Shown here: positions 44,770 through 55,837 of the stretch, piece after piece
Numbering within the stretch: position 1 is the stretch's first letter
Layout: each line of letters opens with the position of its first letter
Assembly: GCF_027853965.1 (NCBI RefSeq)
Contig: NZ_JAQGLB010000010.1
Location: 62,001 to 126,000 of the forward strand
Direction of reading: 5' to 3'
From: Saccharopolyspora indica
GTDB lineage: Bacteria; Actinomycetota; Actinomycetes; Mycobacteriales; Pseudonocardiaceae
Length of the DNA: 64,000 nucleotides
Program-made: the position numbers and the translations under genes
The notes under the pieces: generated by a model
Seen by the model: the letters and a program-made list of their open reading frames with translations, nothing else
The model's database searches: none
Told to the model about the DNA's origin: nothing

Positions 44770-45903
44770 ATGACGAAGTCGCTGGACACCGCCGAGCTCG
44801 ACGCTGCGATCGAGAACGTTCACCGCGCTGGCGTGCCGGGCGTGTTCGCCGAGGTCCGCGACGGCGACCAGATCTGGCGCGGCGCCGCCGGGGTCGCCGA
44901 TCTCGACACCGGCCGTCCCGTCACCGCCGACATGCGCCACCGCGTCGGCAGCATCACCAAGACCTTCACCGCCGCCGCGGTGCTGCAGCAGGTGGAGAAC
45001 GGGCAGGTCGAGCTCGACGCACCGATAGGCCGCTACTTGTCGAAGCTGGTCCCGGGCGAGCGCGGCGCGGCGATCACGGTCCGGATGCTGCTCAACCACA
45101 CCAGCGGCCTCGCCGAATACCTCCCGCACGCCTACCCGTCGCTCGAAGCGTTCCCGGCACTGCAGGACACCCGGCCGCACAGCCTGGACGATCACCGCTT
45201 CACGCGGTTCGACCGCGTCGAGCTGATCGAGCTGGGCCTGGCCGCGCCTGCCTTCGGCGCACCGGGCGGCACTCCCGGCCTGTACTCCAACACCAACTAC
45301 CTGCTCCTCTGCGAGCTCCTGGAACAGGTCACCGGTGCCAAGGCCGAGGAGTGCATCACCCGCAACGTCATCGAACGCGCGGGCCTGCAGGACACCGAGC
45401 TCCCCGACGACCCGCACGTGTCCGGGCCGCACTCCCGGCTCTACGAATCGTGGTTCGGCATGATCGACCCGCCGCGCGACTACAGCGTCTTCGACATGTC
45501 GTGGGTGGGGCCCGCGGCCTCGCTGATCTCGACCGTCGCGGACCTCAACCGCTTCTACGGGCTGCTGTTCGCCGGTGAGATCGTCGGCCTGCCGATGCTG
45601 GAGCAGATGCGCCGCACCGCCCGGGTCATCTCCCAGGAGGGCGAGGTGATCGACTACGGCCTGGGCCTGCACCCCACGAAATCCGCAGGTCGGGAGACGT
45701 TCTGGGGGCACGGCGGCTCGGCGTGGGGCGCCGGCGCGCTCAGCATGGCCCGCGCCGACGGGACGCGGCAGATGTCGGTCGCGGTGAACATCCAGCGGTG
45801 GAACCGGCTCGACGCCGCGGGCAGGCCGCAGCCCCACCCCATCGACGACGCGCTCGAGGCGCTCCACCAGGCGGCGATGCACGGCGGCCCCGGATCGCGG
45901 TAG
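44770..45903 (+). CDS. Serine hydrolase of the beta-lactamase/D-Ala-D-Ala carboxypeptidase fold
   Basis: 377 residues from ATG 44770. Motifs: Ser61-x-x-Lys64 (GSITKTF), Tyr172-Ser-Asn (LYSNTNY) and HGG in FWGHGGSAWG. There is no signal peptide or membrane segment, so it is probably cytoplasmic, unlike true penicillin-binding proteins; many such proteins are esterases. Divergent TetR gene and twin operators suggest induction by a small molecule it may hydrolyse. Confidence 0.9.
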   Translation: MTKSLDTAELDAAIENVHRAGVPGVFAEVRDGDQIWRGAAGVADLDTGRPVTADMRHRVGSITKTFTAAAVLQQVENGQVELDAPIGRYLSKLVPGERGAAITVRMLLNHTSGLAEYLPHAYPSLEAFPALQDTRPHSLDDHRFTRFDRVELIELGLAAPAFGAPGGTPGLYSNTNYLLLCELLEQVTGAKAEECITRNVIERAGLQDTELPDDPHVSGPHSRLYESWFGMIDPPRDYSVFDMSWVGPAASLISTVADLNRFYGLLFAGEIVGLPMLEQMRRTARVISQEGEVIDYGLGLHPTKSAGRETFWGHGGSAWGAGALSMARADGTRQMSVAVNIQRWNRLDAAGRPQPHPIDDALEALHQAAMHGGPGSR

Positions 45904-45964
45904 AGGTGGTTTCGGCCACCCCGGGTCGATTCGGCTGGGGTTGTGCAGGGACGATGGTGGGACG

Positions 45965-48475
45965 ATGAAGCTCACCGACCACCTCCCCGCGTCCGGCACG
46001 CCCGCCCCCGACGAACTGCTCGAAGCGTTCGTCACCTGGACCACCGATCAGGGCATCGAGCTCTACCCGGCGCAGGAAGAGGCGCTGATGGAGGTGGTGA
46101 CCGGGGCGAACCTCATCCTGAGCACCCCGACCGGCTCCGGGAAGAGCCTGGTGGCCACCGGCGCGCACTTCACCGCGCTGGCGGCGGGCAAGCGCAGCTT
46201 CTACACCGCGCCCATCAAGGCGCTGGTGTCGGAGAAGTTCTTCTCGCTGGTCGACGTCTTCGGCGCGGAGAACGTCGGCATGATGACCGGCGACAGCAGC
46301 GTCAACGCCGACGCGCCGATCATCTGCTGCACCGCCGAGATCCTGGCCAACATCGCGCTGCGCGACGGCGAGCTCGCCGACGTCGACCAGGTCGTGATGG
46401 ACGAGTTCCACTTCTACTCCGAGCCGGACCGCGGCTGGGCCTGGCAGGTGCCGCTGCTGGAGCTGCCGCGCACCCAGTTCGTGCTGATGTCGGCCACCCT
46501 CGGCGACGTCACCTTCTTCCAGCAGGACCTCACCCGGCGCACCGGCCGGGAGACCGCGGTGGTCGCGGGCGCCGAGCGGCCGATCCCGCTGACCTTCCGC
46601 TACGCCAAGACGCCGCTGCACGAGACCATCGAGGAGCTGCTCGCCGGGCAGCAGGCCCCGGTCTACGTCGTCTACTTCAACCAGGCCTCGGCGCTGGAGC
46701 AGGCGCAGGCGCTGATGAGCGTCAAGGTCGCCTCCCGCGAGCAGCGCGACGAGATCGCCGAGGCGATCGGCGACTTCCGGTTCACCGCCGGGTTCGGCAA
46801 GACGCTGTCCCGGCTGGTGCGGCACGGCATCGGCGTGCACCACGCCGGGATGCTGCCGAAGTACCGGCGGCTGGTCGAGCAGCTGGCGCAGGCCGGGCTG
46901 CTGAAGGTCATCTGCGGCACCGACACGCTGGGCGTGGGCATCAACGTGCCGATCCGCACCGTGCTGATCACCGGCCTGACCAAGTACGACGGGGTGCGCA
47001 CCCGGCACCTGAAGGCGCGCGAGTTCCACCAGATCGCCGGGCGCGCCGGGCGCGCGGGCTACGACACCGCCGGGTACGTGGTGGTGCAGGCGCCGGAGCA
47101 CGAGATCGAGAACGAGCGGGCGCTGGCCAAGGCGGGCGACGACCCGAAGAAGAAGCGCAAGCTGGTCCGCAAGAAGGCGCCCGAGGGCTTCGTGTCCTGG
47201 AGCGAGAAGACCTTCGAGAAGCTCGAAACGGCGGAGCCGGAACCGCTGCGCTCCAGCTTCACCGTCAACCACGCGATGCTGCTCAACGTCATCAACCGGC
47301 CGGGCGACGCGTTCTCCGCGATGCGGCACCTGCTGGAGGACAACCACGAGGACCGGCCGACGCAGCGCCGCCACATCCTGCGGGCCATCGCGATCTACCG
47401 CGCGCTGCTGGCCGCCGACGTGGTCGAGCAGCTCGACGAGCCCGACGAGCAGGGCCGCCGGGTGCGGGTGACCATGGACCTGCAGTTCGACTTCGCGCTC
47501 AACCAGCCGCTCTCGCCGTTCGCGCTGGCCGCCATCGAACTGCTCGACACCGATTCGCCCAGCTACCCGCTGGACGTGCTGTCGGTCATCGAGTCCATCT
47601 TGGACGATCCGCGGCAGGTGCTGTCGCAGCAGCAGTTCAAGGCCCGCGGCGAGGCCGTGTCGCAGATGAAGGCCGAGGGCATCGAGTACGACGAGCGGAT
47701 GGAGCTCCTGGAGGAGATCACCCATCCCAAGCCGCTGGCCGAACTGCTCGACGCCGCCTACGAGACCTACCGCAAGGGCCACCCGTGGGTCGGCGAGCAC
47801 GAGCTGTCGCCGAAGTCGGTGGTCCGCGACATGTTCGAGCGCGCGATGAACTTCGTGGAGTACGTCAACCACTACGGGCTGGCCCGCTCCGAAGGCCTGG
47901 TGCTGCGCTACCTCGCCGACGCCTACAAGACGCTGCGGCACACGGTGCCCGACGACGCCAAGACCGAGGAGCTCACCGACATCATCGAGTGGCTGGGCGA
48001 ACTGGTGCGCCAGGTCGACTCCAGCCTGCTCGACGAGTGGGAGAAGCTGCGCCACCCGGGCGCCGAGCCGACGGCCGTCGTGGCGGTCGACGAAGGCCCG
48101 GAGCGGATCACCGCGAACAAGCGCGCCTTCCGCGTGCAGGTGCGCAACGCGCTGTTCCGCCGCGTGGAGCTCGCGGCGCGCCGCCGCTACGACGAGCTCG
48201 GCGAGCTCGACGGCGACAGCGGCTGGGACGCCGACGCGTGGGCGGACGCGCTGGAGGAGTACTACGAGCAGCACGACGAGATCGGCGCGGGCCCGGACGC
48301 GCGCGGCCCGGCGCTGCTGATGATCACCGAGGAAGCGGACCGCTGGATCCTCCGGCAGGTCTTCGCCGACCCGGCCGAGGACCACGACTGGGGCATCAGC
48401 GCGGAGGTCGACCTCGCAGCCTCCGACGAAGCCGGCACGGCGGTCCTGCGCATCACCGACGTCAACCAGCTCTGA
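45965..48475 (+). CDS. Ski2/Mtr4-like DEAD/DEAH-box helicase (DUF3516)
   Basis: 836 residues from ATG 45965. Superfamily 2 motifs: I TPTGSGKS (54-61), II DEFH (146-149), III SATLGD (176-181), IVa HHAGMLPKYR, V TDTLGVGINVP and VI HQIAGRAGRAGYD. The C-terminal half is the DUF3516 extension. Actinobacterial members are full-length RNA or DNA helicases without a fixed role; resemblance to Mtr4/Ski2 suggests RNA processing. A basic insertion (DDPKKKRKLVRKKAPEG) lies between the two parts. It stands alone in transcription. Confidence 0.93.
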   Translation: MKLTDHLPASGTPAPDELLEAFVTWTTDQGIELYPAQEEALMEVVTGANLILSTPTGSGKSLVATGAHFTALAAGKRSFYTAPIKALVSEKFFSLVDVFGAENVGMMTGDSSVNADAPIICCTAEILANIALRDGELADVDQVVMDEFHFYSEPDRGWAWQVPLLELPRTQFVLMSATLGDVTFFQQDLTRRTGRETAVVAGAERPIPLTFRYAKTPLHETIEELLAGQQAPVYVVYFNQASALEQAQALMSVKVASREQRDEIAEAIGDFRFTAGFGKTLSRLVRHGIGVHHAGMLPKYRRLVEQLAQAGLLKVICGTDTLGVGINVPIRTVLITGLTKYDGVRTRHLKAREFHQIAGRAGRAGYDTAGYVVVQAPEHEIENERALAKAGDDPKKKRKLVRKKAPEGFVSWSEKTFEKLETAEPEPLRSSFTVNHAMLLNVINRPGDAFSAMRHLLEDNHEDRPTQRRHILRAIAIYRALLAADVVEQLDEPDEQGRRVRVTMDLQFDFALNQPLSPFALAAIELLDTDSPSYPLDVLSVIESILDDPRQVLSQQQFKARGEAVSQMKAEGIEYDERMELLEEITHPKPLAELLDAAYETYRKGHPWVGEHELSPKSVVRDMFERAMNFVEYVNHYGLARSEGLVLRYLADAYKTLRHTVPDDAKTEELTDIIEWLGELVRQVDSSLLDEWEKLRHPGAEPTAVVAVDEGPERITANKRAFRVQVRNALFRRVELAARRRYDELGELDGDSGWDADAWADALEEYYEQHDEIGAGPDARGPALLMITEEADRWILRQVFADPAEDHDWGISAEVDLAASDEAGTAVLRITDVNQL

Positions 48476-48504
48476 ACAGCCGGCCCGTTGCGGCAGGTGG
48501 CCAC

Positions 48505-48548
48505 CCGTGAGCGCTTCGGGGTGCCAGAGCACCCCGAAACGCTCACGG
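48505..48548. repeat. Palindromic repeat family A, copy 5
   Basis: 44 bases, left arm CCGTGAGCGCTTCGGGG, centre TGCCAGAGCA, right arm CCCCGAAACGCTCACGG. Between two plus-strand genes, 30 bases after the helicase stop. Confidence 0.85.
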
Positions 48549-48637
48549 GCATTCGGACCCCGGCGGCGGTGGCGTCGGCGGGTTCGCTGGCCTACCATCC
48601 GGGCGAGATCGACTGATCCCGTCGGGAGGAGCCCGCG

Positions 48638-49051
48638 ATGCCGCAGACCGTCCTTGTCGGTGTGGACGGATCGGACGAGTCGGTCCGGGCGCTGCGCTGG
48701 GCCGCCAACCAGGTCCGCGAAGTCGGCGGCATCGTGCACGCCGCGATGATCTGGCACCAGCCGGTGCAGTTCGGCTACCGCCTGCCGACCTCGGACACCG
48801 AGCTGGAGCAGCGCGCCCGCAAGTCCCTGGACGCGGTGGTGGACGGGATCAAGGCCGAGTTCCCGTCGGTGGACGTGCGCTCGCGCCTCGTCCGCGGCCA
48901 CGTGGTCGACGAGATGGTCGCCCTGTCCAAGCAGGCGGACCTGCTGGTGGTGGGCAACAAGGGCCACGGTGCCTTCACCGGCATGATGGTCGGCTCGGTG
49001 GCCCTGAAGCTGGTCCACCACGCGGCCTGCCCGGTCGTCGTGGTCCGCTGA
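48638..49051 (+). CDS. Universal stress protein (UspA family)
   Basis: 137 residues, one Usp domain. Starts VLVGVDGSDESVRALRWA, and the ATP-binding signature G-x2-G-x9-G-S appears as VVGNKGHGAFTGMMVGSVA near the C terminus. GGAGGAG lies upstream. Such proteins help survival in hypoxia or stress in actinobacteria. No operon partner. Confidence 0.94.
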   Translation: MPQTVLVGVDGSDESVRALRWAANQVREVGGIVHAAMIWHQPVQFGYRLPTSDTELEQRARKSLDAVVDGIKAEFPSVDVRSRLVRGHVVDEMVALSKQADLLVVGNKGHGAFTGMMVGSVALKLVHHAACPVVVVR

Positions 49052-49075
49052 CGCTCCGCCGTCCTGGGGCCCGGC

Positions 49076-49135
49076 GTCAATTTCGTACGAAATTGACCGT
49101 CACCCGGGTGAACGTCAATTTCGTACGAAATTGAC
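49076..49135. repeat. Palindromic repeat family D, copies 2 and 3 in tandem
   Basis: Two perfect 22-bp palindromes with half-site GTCAATTTCGT (49076-49097 and 49114-49135), identical to copy 1 at 41791. The 16-base spacer is itself palindromic around CACCCGGGTG, so the whole 60-bp block is a palindrome of palindromes. It lies 24 bases after the universal stress gene, in a convergent gap. Confidence 0.85.
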
Positions 49136-49171
49136 GCAGCTCCGGGTGACGGCCAGCAGCGCGGTGGTGCT

Positions 49172-49564
49172 TCAGGAGCGGTCGTACTCGGCTATCGCGC
49201 GCTTGGTCGCGCTCATCCGCCAGGCCTGTTCCAGGAGCCCGGCGATCTCGGCCCAGTCCGGGTCGGACGCCTCGTCCAGGTTCGCGCCGACCCAGCCGTG
49301 CGGGCCCAGGTAGGCGGGCACGAAGTAGCGGGCGCCGTCCTGGGCGACGAGGCTCTCCTGCTCACCGCGCGGGGCCTTGACGGCCAGCGCCAGCCGCCCG
49401 TCGCCGTGGTGGTCGACGAGCAGCCAGGCGAATCTCTTGCCGCGCAGCAGGAATCCGGTGTGGCCGTGCGAATCGTCCACCTGCACGCCGGGGAACACCG
49501 AGATCAGCTCCACGAGCCGGTCGCGCACGCTGCGGCGTTCGTCTTCGTCCCACGAATTTCCCAT
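49172..49564 (-). CDS. MmcQ/YjbR-family protein
   Basis: 130 residues from ATG 49564. The YjbR fold is recognised from LLRGKRFAWLLVDHHGDGRLALAVKAPRGEQESL, then YFVPAYLGPHGWVGANLDE and a C-terminal helix pair. Members are small double-wing DNA-binding-like proteins of unknown function. Its start lies 16 bases downstream of the metal-exporter stop, so it may be transcribed with it. Confidence 0.88.
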   Translation of the reverse strand: MGNSWDEDERRSVRDRLVELISVFPGVQVDDSHGHTGFLLRGKRFAWLLVDHHGDGRLALAVKAPRGEQESLVAQDGARYFVPAYLGPHGWVGANLDEASDPDWAEIAGLLEQAWRMSATKRAIAEYDRS

Positions 49565-49580
49565 GGCGCCACGGTAGCGG

Positions 49581-51470
<1,890 letters not shown>

Positions 51471-51521
51471 CGCGCGCCCTTCCGGCGTCGGGGGCAGCGG
51501 GCTTGCTGCCGGACGAGGACA

Positions 51522-51554
51522 ATACATGAACGTCTGATCAGTCATTCATATGTC
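51522..51554. promoter_or_regulatory. ArsR/NmtR-type operator
   Basis: Inverted ATGAA/TTCAT half-sites around TGATCA (ACATGAACGTC on one side, GTCATTCATATG on the other), 24 bases ahead of the nmtR start and between it and the exporter gene. The ATGAA-N-TTCAT pattern matches known ArsR-family metal-sensor operators. Confidence 0.7.
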
Positions 51555-51577
51555 CTGCGGTCGCTAGACTGCCTGGC

Positions 51578-51922
51578 ATGGGTCACGGGGTCAAGCGCGA
51601 GGAAACGCCGACGGCGCGACTGGACGCCGCCTCGGCGGCCTCCGTCGCGGAGACGCTCCAAGCTCTGGCCACCCCGTCCCGCCTGCTGATCCTCAGCGAA
51701 CTGCGCCAGCGAGAGCTGTCGGTCGGCGAGCTGGCGGAAGCGGTGGGCATGGAGCAGTCGGCGGTGTCCCACCAGCTGCGCCTGCTGCGCTCCCTCGGCC
51801 TGGTGGTCGGCAACCGTTCCGGCCGAAGCGTCGTGTACTCCCTCTACGACAACCACGTCGCCCAGCTCCTCGACGAAGCCGTCTACCACATCGAGCACCT
51901 GCGCCTGGGCATCCGCGACTGA
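51578..51922 (+). CDS. nmtR: NmtR-type ArsR-family metal sensor
   Basis: 114 residues, ATG 51578. It follows mycobacterial NmtR closely: N terminus MGHGV, DNA-recognition helix GMEQSAVSHQLRLLRSLGLVVG and alpha-5 metal ligands Asp91, His93, His104 and His107 in YDNHVAQLLDE then YHIEH, at the same numbering as in NmtR. The two extra C-terminal histidines of the mycobacterial protein are missing (Arg at 109 and the chain ends at 114). It should release the operator on binding Ni(II) or Co(II) and derepress the exporter. Confidence 0.92.
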   Translation: MGHGVKREETPTARLDAASAASVAETLQALATPSRLLILSELRQRELSVGELAEAVGMEQSAVSHQLRLLRSLGLVVGNRSGRSVVYSLYDNHVAQLLDEAVYHIEHLRLGIRD

Positions 51923-52007
51923 TCACTCGTCCGGCCGAGCGATGAACCGGCCGGTGCCCTGCGCCCGTGTTGTGTGCGGCTTTCTTCGAGGCGCGCAGGG
52001 AGGATTC

Positions 52008-53432
52008 ATGGGCCGCAGGACCTTCGTGATCGTGGCCGCAGCAGTGCTCGCCGCATTCCCGTTCGCGACAACGGCTTCGGTCGCCCGCGCGGATGCCGAG
52101 GTGTGCAACAAGGAGTGCGACGCGCTCGATCCGTCGAAGGCGGTCGGGGACCGCACGCCGGTGAGCACGACGCTGCACGGCCGGACCATCGCGCTGCACG
52201 TGGACGACGGGAACGCGATGGGGTGGGCCACGATCGACGGCGCCGGTGCCGGTGACGAGATCTGGCTGGACCGCTCCTTCGACGGCGGGAAGACGTGGAG
52301 CAAGCTCGGCCTCACCGAGGCGCCGGAGGGCTATCCCGGCTGGCGCAGCCAGATGTACAACGTCGACGACTGGAACAACCGCGGCATCGGCGCATTGCGC
52401 GCCTGCGGACGGGCGGCCGACCGGCCGGAGATCGCCTGCACGCAGTGGGCGCGCTCGGACTGGAACGCGTCGAGCCCGGGCAAGGCCGCCGCGACCGCGC
52501 TGATGATGCTCTTCGACCGCGACACCGGCCTGTTCGAGAGCAACGGCTGGTGGACCAGCGCGAACGCGCTCACCGCGGTCATCGACAACATCCGGGCGAC
52601 GGGCATGCGCAGCTACGAGTACGCGATCGCGGAGACCTACGACCGCAATCTGGACGGCCACGGCGGCAACTTCACCAACGAGTTCCTCGACGACACCGGC
52701 TGGTGGGGCCTGGCCTGGGTGGCGGCCTACGACCTCACCGGCGACAACCGCTACCTGGAGACGGCGAAGATCGATGCCGACCACATGAACGCGCACTGGA
52801 CGTCGGAGTGCGGCGGCGGGGTCACGTGGAAGACCGACAACGGTTACAAGAACGCGGTCACCAACGAGCTGTTCCTCCACCTCAACGCGGCGCTGCACAA
52901 CCGGATCCCGGGCGACACCGAGCACCTGGCGCGAGCCCAGCGCGAGTGGGACTGGTTCCGCGACAGCGGCATGATCAACGCGGACAACCTGGTCAACGAC
53001 GGCCTGGACGGCTGCCAGAACAACGGCCAGCCGACCTGGACCTACAACCAGGGAATCCTCCTGGGAGGCCTGGCAGAACTGCACCGCGCGACCGGCGACG
53101 AAGGCCTGCTCGAAGCCGCCCGCGAACTCGCCGACGCCTCGACGACGGCGGAAAGCCTGCACAAGGACGGCGTCCTCACCGAACCCTGCGAGCCGAACAA
53201 CTGCGACCCCGACGGCCCGTCCTTCAAAGGCGCCTACGTCCGAGGCCTAGGCGCCCTCAACGACGCACTGCCGGACCACCCGTACAGCGACTACCTGAAG
53301 CGCCAAGCGGATTCCGCCTACGCGAACCGCAGCCCGCTGGACATGTACGGCGTCCAGTGGAACGCCCCGGCCGACCGGATCTCCACCGGCCGCCAGCACA
53401 GCGCCCTCGACCTGTTCAACATGGCCTACTAA
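52008..53432 (+). CDS. Secreted GH76-family glycoside hydrolase (alpha-1,6-mannanase-like)
   Basis: 474 residues from ATG 52008, GGGAGG upstream. A signal peptide (1-30, cleavage near ARA) is followed by a region with an Asp-box-like motif (SFDGGKTWS, 90-98), then the GH76 alpha/alpha barrel with the catalytic Asp pair at 228-229 (FLDDTGWWGLAW) and FTNEFLDD, NGYKNAVTNELFL and TYNQGILLGGL landmarks. GH76 enzymes cut alpha-1,6-mannan backbones, as in fungal walls. Eight or more cysteines suit an extracellular protein. Confidence 0.93.
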   Translation: MGRRTFVIVAAAVLAAFPFATTASVARADAEVCNKECDALDPSKAVGDRTPVSTTLHGRTIALHVDDGNAMGWATIDGAGAGDEIWLDRSFDGGKTWSKLGLTEAPEGYPGWRSQMYNVDDWNNRGIGALRACGRAADRPEIACTQWARSDWNASSPGKAAATALMMLFDRDTGLFESNGWWTSANALTAVIDNIRATGMRSYEYAIAETYDRNLDGHGGNFTNEFLDDTGWWGLAWVAAYDLTGDNRYLETAKIDADHMNAHWTSECGGGVTWKTDNGYKNAVTNELFLHLNAALHNRIPGDTEHLARAQREWDWFRDSGMINADNLVNDGLDGCQNNGQPTWTYNQGILLGGLAELHRATGDEGLLEAARELADASTTAESLHKDGVLTEPCEPNNCDPDGPSFKGAYVRGLGALNDALPDHPYSDYLKRQADSAYANRSPLDMYGVQWNAPADRISTGRQHSALDLFNMAY

Positions 53433-53446
53433 CCGCTCGGGTGGCG

Positions 53447-53495
53447 GGTGAAGGGCACCTTTGACCAAGTAAGTGGGCGAAAGGTGCCCTTCACC
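53447..53495. repeat. Palindromic repeat family C, copy 2
   Basis: 49 bases with the same arms as copy 1 (GGTGAAGGGCACCTTT) and a 17-base centre GACCAAGTAAGTGGGCG. In the gap between convergent GH76 and esterase genes, 15 bases after the GH76 stop. Confidence 0.85.
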
Positions 53496-53583
53496 TCGAA
53501 AAATCGGTCAGCTCAGGCCGGTGATCCGGCTGCGCTCGTCGATGAGGAGATCCGTTCGCGGCCGTCGCTGATGGCCGCGCGGG

Positions 53584-54672
53584 TCAGCTCTTGGTGATCG
53601 AGTCGGCGAAGGCCAGTGCCGGTTCGAGCTGGGCGGTCGCGATGCGCAGGTCGTGCCCCGCGCCGGGGACGATGGTCAGGCTGGCCCGACCGCCGGCGGC
53701 CGTGACCGCGCGGTGCATGTTCTGGGTCTGCTCGTGCGGGATCAGGCAGTCGGAATCGCCGGCGGCGAAGCTGATCGGCGCGATCTCGCGTGCGGTGGGC
53801 AGGTAGGTCGCGGGATCGGCCTGGCGCAGCTCGTCGGCCACGGCTTCGGTCTGCAGGCCGCCTCGCAGCCAGATCGACTCCGGAGATTCCGGTGGGTCGT
53901 GCTTCAGCACGTTGCCGTTGCAGGCGGGTGGTGTGCTGCCGGCGAACTGCGGGTCCATCTTCCCGAAGTCGTACGGGCCGTACCAGGCGACAGCGCCCTG
54001 CACGGCGCTGGAGACCTCGGCGTTGCCGAGGCTGTCGTCGTCGAACGGCGTGCGCTGGTCCCCGGTGACGGCGGCCATCGTGGACATGTACGCACCTGCC
54101 GACGAACCCCAGGTGATGAACCGGTCCGGGTCGACGCGGTATTCGGTGGCGTGCGCCCGGAGCCAGCGGATCGCGGCCTTGACGTCCTGGGCTCCGGCCG
54201 GGAACGCGGCCTCGCAGCTGAGCCGGTAGTTGATGCTGGCGACGGCGTAGCCCCGCGAGAGCTGCGCCGACACCACGTGCAGATCTCCCGGTTGTGCCTT
54301 GTCGCCCTGGATGAAACCGCCGCCGTGGATCAGGATGATCAGCGGTGCGGCCCCGGATTTCTGCTGCGGCAGGTAGAGATCGAGCTTCTGCGCGGGCGAA
54401 GTCGTCGCGTACGCGAGGTCGCGGTGCGCGGGTTCGGGCGCTGGTGTCGGCTTCTGCATCGGCAGGTCGGGAAGTTCCGCGGGCGGACGGCTCTCCGGGC
54501 GGCCGTCGGGGCCGCAGGTCGTGGGCGTGATCGTCGGTGCCGCCGATGGCGGCTGAACGGCCGTGCTGTCGGCGCAAGCGGTCAGCAGCAGGGCGGCGAC
54601 GACGAGCACGCTCGCTCGGGCGGCTGCTCTTCGTCCGGTGCGATCGGCCGAGGCCGCAGTTCGAGCGCTCAC
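53584..54672 (-). CDS. Lipoprotein alpha/beta-hydrolase (carbohydrate-esterase-like)
   Basis: 362 residues from GTG 54672. A lipoprotein signal ends at Cys33 (LLTAC). A Pro-rich linker leads to the hydrolase domain: oxyanion HGGGFIQGD, nucleophile GSSAG, acid in AAGDSDCLIP and His in GAGHDLR. The closest type is the BD-FAE/acetyl-feruloyl esterase-like group. A perfect 20-bp palindrome lies 29 bases upstream and a LacI regulator is divergent, so it is probably sugar-induced. Confidence 0.9.
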   Translation of the reverse strand: MSARTAASADRTGRRAAARASVLVVAALLLTACADSTAVQPPSAAPTITPTTCGPDGRPESRPPAELPDLPMQKPTPAPEPAHRDLAYATTSPAQKLDLYLPQQKSGAAPLIILIHGGGFIQGDKAQPGDLHVVSAQLSRGYAVASINYRLSCEAAFPAGAQDVKAAIRWLRAHATEYRVDPDRFITWGSSAGAYMSTMAAVTGDQRTPFDDDSLGNAEVSSAVQGAVAWYGPYDFGKMDPQFAGSTPPACNGNVLKHDPPESPESIWLRGGLQTEAVADELRQADPATYLPTAREIAPISFAAGDSDCLIPHEQTQNMHRAVTAAGGRASLTIVPGAGHDLRIATAQLEPALAFADSITKS

Positions 54673-54700
54673 AGGTTCACTCCGTTGTTCGCGAGACGAG

Positions 54701-54720
54701 TTACTAACACGTGTTAGTAA
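54701..54720. promoter_or_regulatory. LacI-type palindromic operator
   Basis: TTACTAACACGTGTTAGTAA is a perfect 20-bp palindrome with a central CG, AT-rich against its background, in the divergent promoter region of the esterase and LacI genes. A further TTAGC half-site follows at 54724. Confidence 0.8.
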
Positions 54721-54819
54721 AGTTAGCACAGCGCTCGGGAAGGAGGGGTGATCCGCAGGTGAGCTGGTGGATCGCCGGTGCGTGCTAGCGTTCTGCGTCA
54801 GCAACCCGCAGGAGAGGCG

Positions 54820-55830
54820 ATGTCTCCAGATCGGCGACAGCCAACCGCCCAGGACGTGGCGCGCGAAGCCGGTGTCTCCCGGACGACCGTCAGCTTCGTG
54901 CTCAACGACACGCCTGGTCAGTCGATCCCGGAATCCACCCGCCAGGCCGTCCTGGCCGCCGCGGATCGCCTGGGTTATGCCCCTTCCGCGGCCGCCCGCG
55001 CGCTCCGCTCCGGACGGAGCGAGGTCGTGCTGTGCCTGCTCGGCAGCTGGGTGGCCAGCCGGGAGAAGGACCGGTTCCTCGGCCTGATGACGGCGCACCT
55101 GGCGGAGGAGGGCTTCGCCTTCGTCGCGCACAGCAGGGCCTACACGGACCGGCCGGTGGACGACCTGTGGCGTGCGATCACGCCCGCGGCGGTGATCACG
55201 CTGCTGGATCTCTCGCCCGATGACCGCGCTGCCGTCGAACGATCAGGTGCGGCGATCGTCGAGGTCTCGCTCGACCCGCCGCGCTCCGGCCAAGTGGGGT
55301 CGGCGCTGAACCAGGCTGACATCGGGCGGATGCAGGTGGAGCACCTGGTGGCCCGCGGGCACCGGCGGATCGCGTACGTGTTCCCGGACGACCCCGGGCA
55401 CGAACCGATGGCGGTCCGGCGATTGGACGGCGTCCGCGCCGAATGCCGGAAGCGCGACCTGGCCGACCCGTTCGTCCGAGCCCTGCCCGGTGGCGAAGGT
55501 GCCGCAGGCAACGTGGTGTCGGAACTCCGGCGCGGCCGGTGGCCGGTCACGGGTGTGTGCGCGTTCAGCGATGAGACCGCGTTCGCGCTGCTGGCGGGCA
55601 TGCGGGAGAACGGTCTGCAGGCACCGGCGGACCTCGCCGTCATCGGAGTGGACGACGATCCGCTGGCCCGCTACTCGTACCCACCGCTGACCACGATCCG
55701 AGTCGACATGGCGGCCGAAGCCCGACGCCTGATCGATGCCGTCCTGGTCGCCTTGGGTCGAGAATCCCGCACGAAGCCGCCGCAGATCGAGGAACCGATC
55801 CTGAACCTCGTCGAGCGCGATTCGACCTGA
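54820..55830 (+). CDS. LacI-family repressor
   Basis: 336 residues from ATG 54820, GGAGAGG upstream. The helix-turn-helix is TAQDVAREAGVSRTTVSFVLND, with the hinge ALRSGRSEVV. The effector domain ends with AVIGVDDDPLARYSYPPLTTI. Divergent from the esterase lipoprotein with a shared 20-bp palindrome, so it most likely represses that gene and itself. Confidence 0.93.
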   Translation: MSPDRRQPTAQDVAREAGVSRTTVSFVLNDTPGQSIPESTRQAVLAAADRLGYAPSAAARALRSGRSEVVLCLLGSWVASREKDRFLGLMTAHLAEEGFAFVAHSRAYTDRPVDDLWRAITPAAVITLLDLSPDDRAAVERSGAAIVEVSLDPPRSGQVGSALNQADIGRMQVEHLVARGHRRIAYVFPDDPGHEPMAVRRLDGVRAECRKRDLADPFVRALPGGEGAAGNVVSELRRGRWPVTGVCAFSDETAFALLAGMRENGLQAPADLAVIGVDDDPLARYSYPPLTTIRVDMAAEARRLIDAVLVALGRESRTKPPQIEEPILNLVERDST

Positions 55831-55837
55831 GCCGGGA

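Noticed and set aside
45740..49021. Very long minus-strand open frame (over 1,000 codons) opposite the helicase gene
   Set aside because: It is Arg/His/Gly-rich, has no recognisable domain and mirrors the codon bias of the helicase on the other strand. Similar long frames opposite 6585-9431, 9038-11101, 12568-14600 and 36730-40793 are rejected for the same reason.
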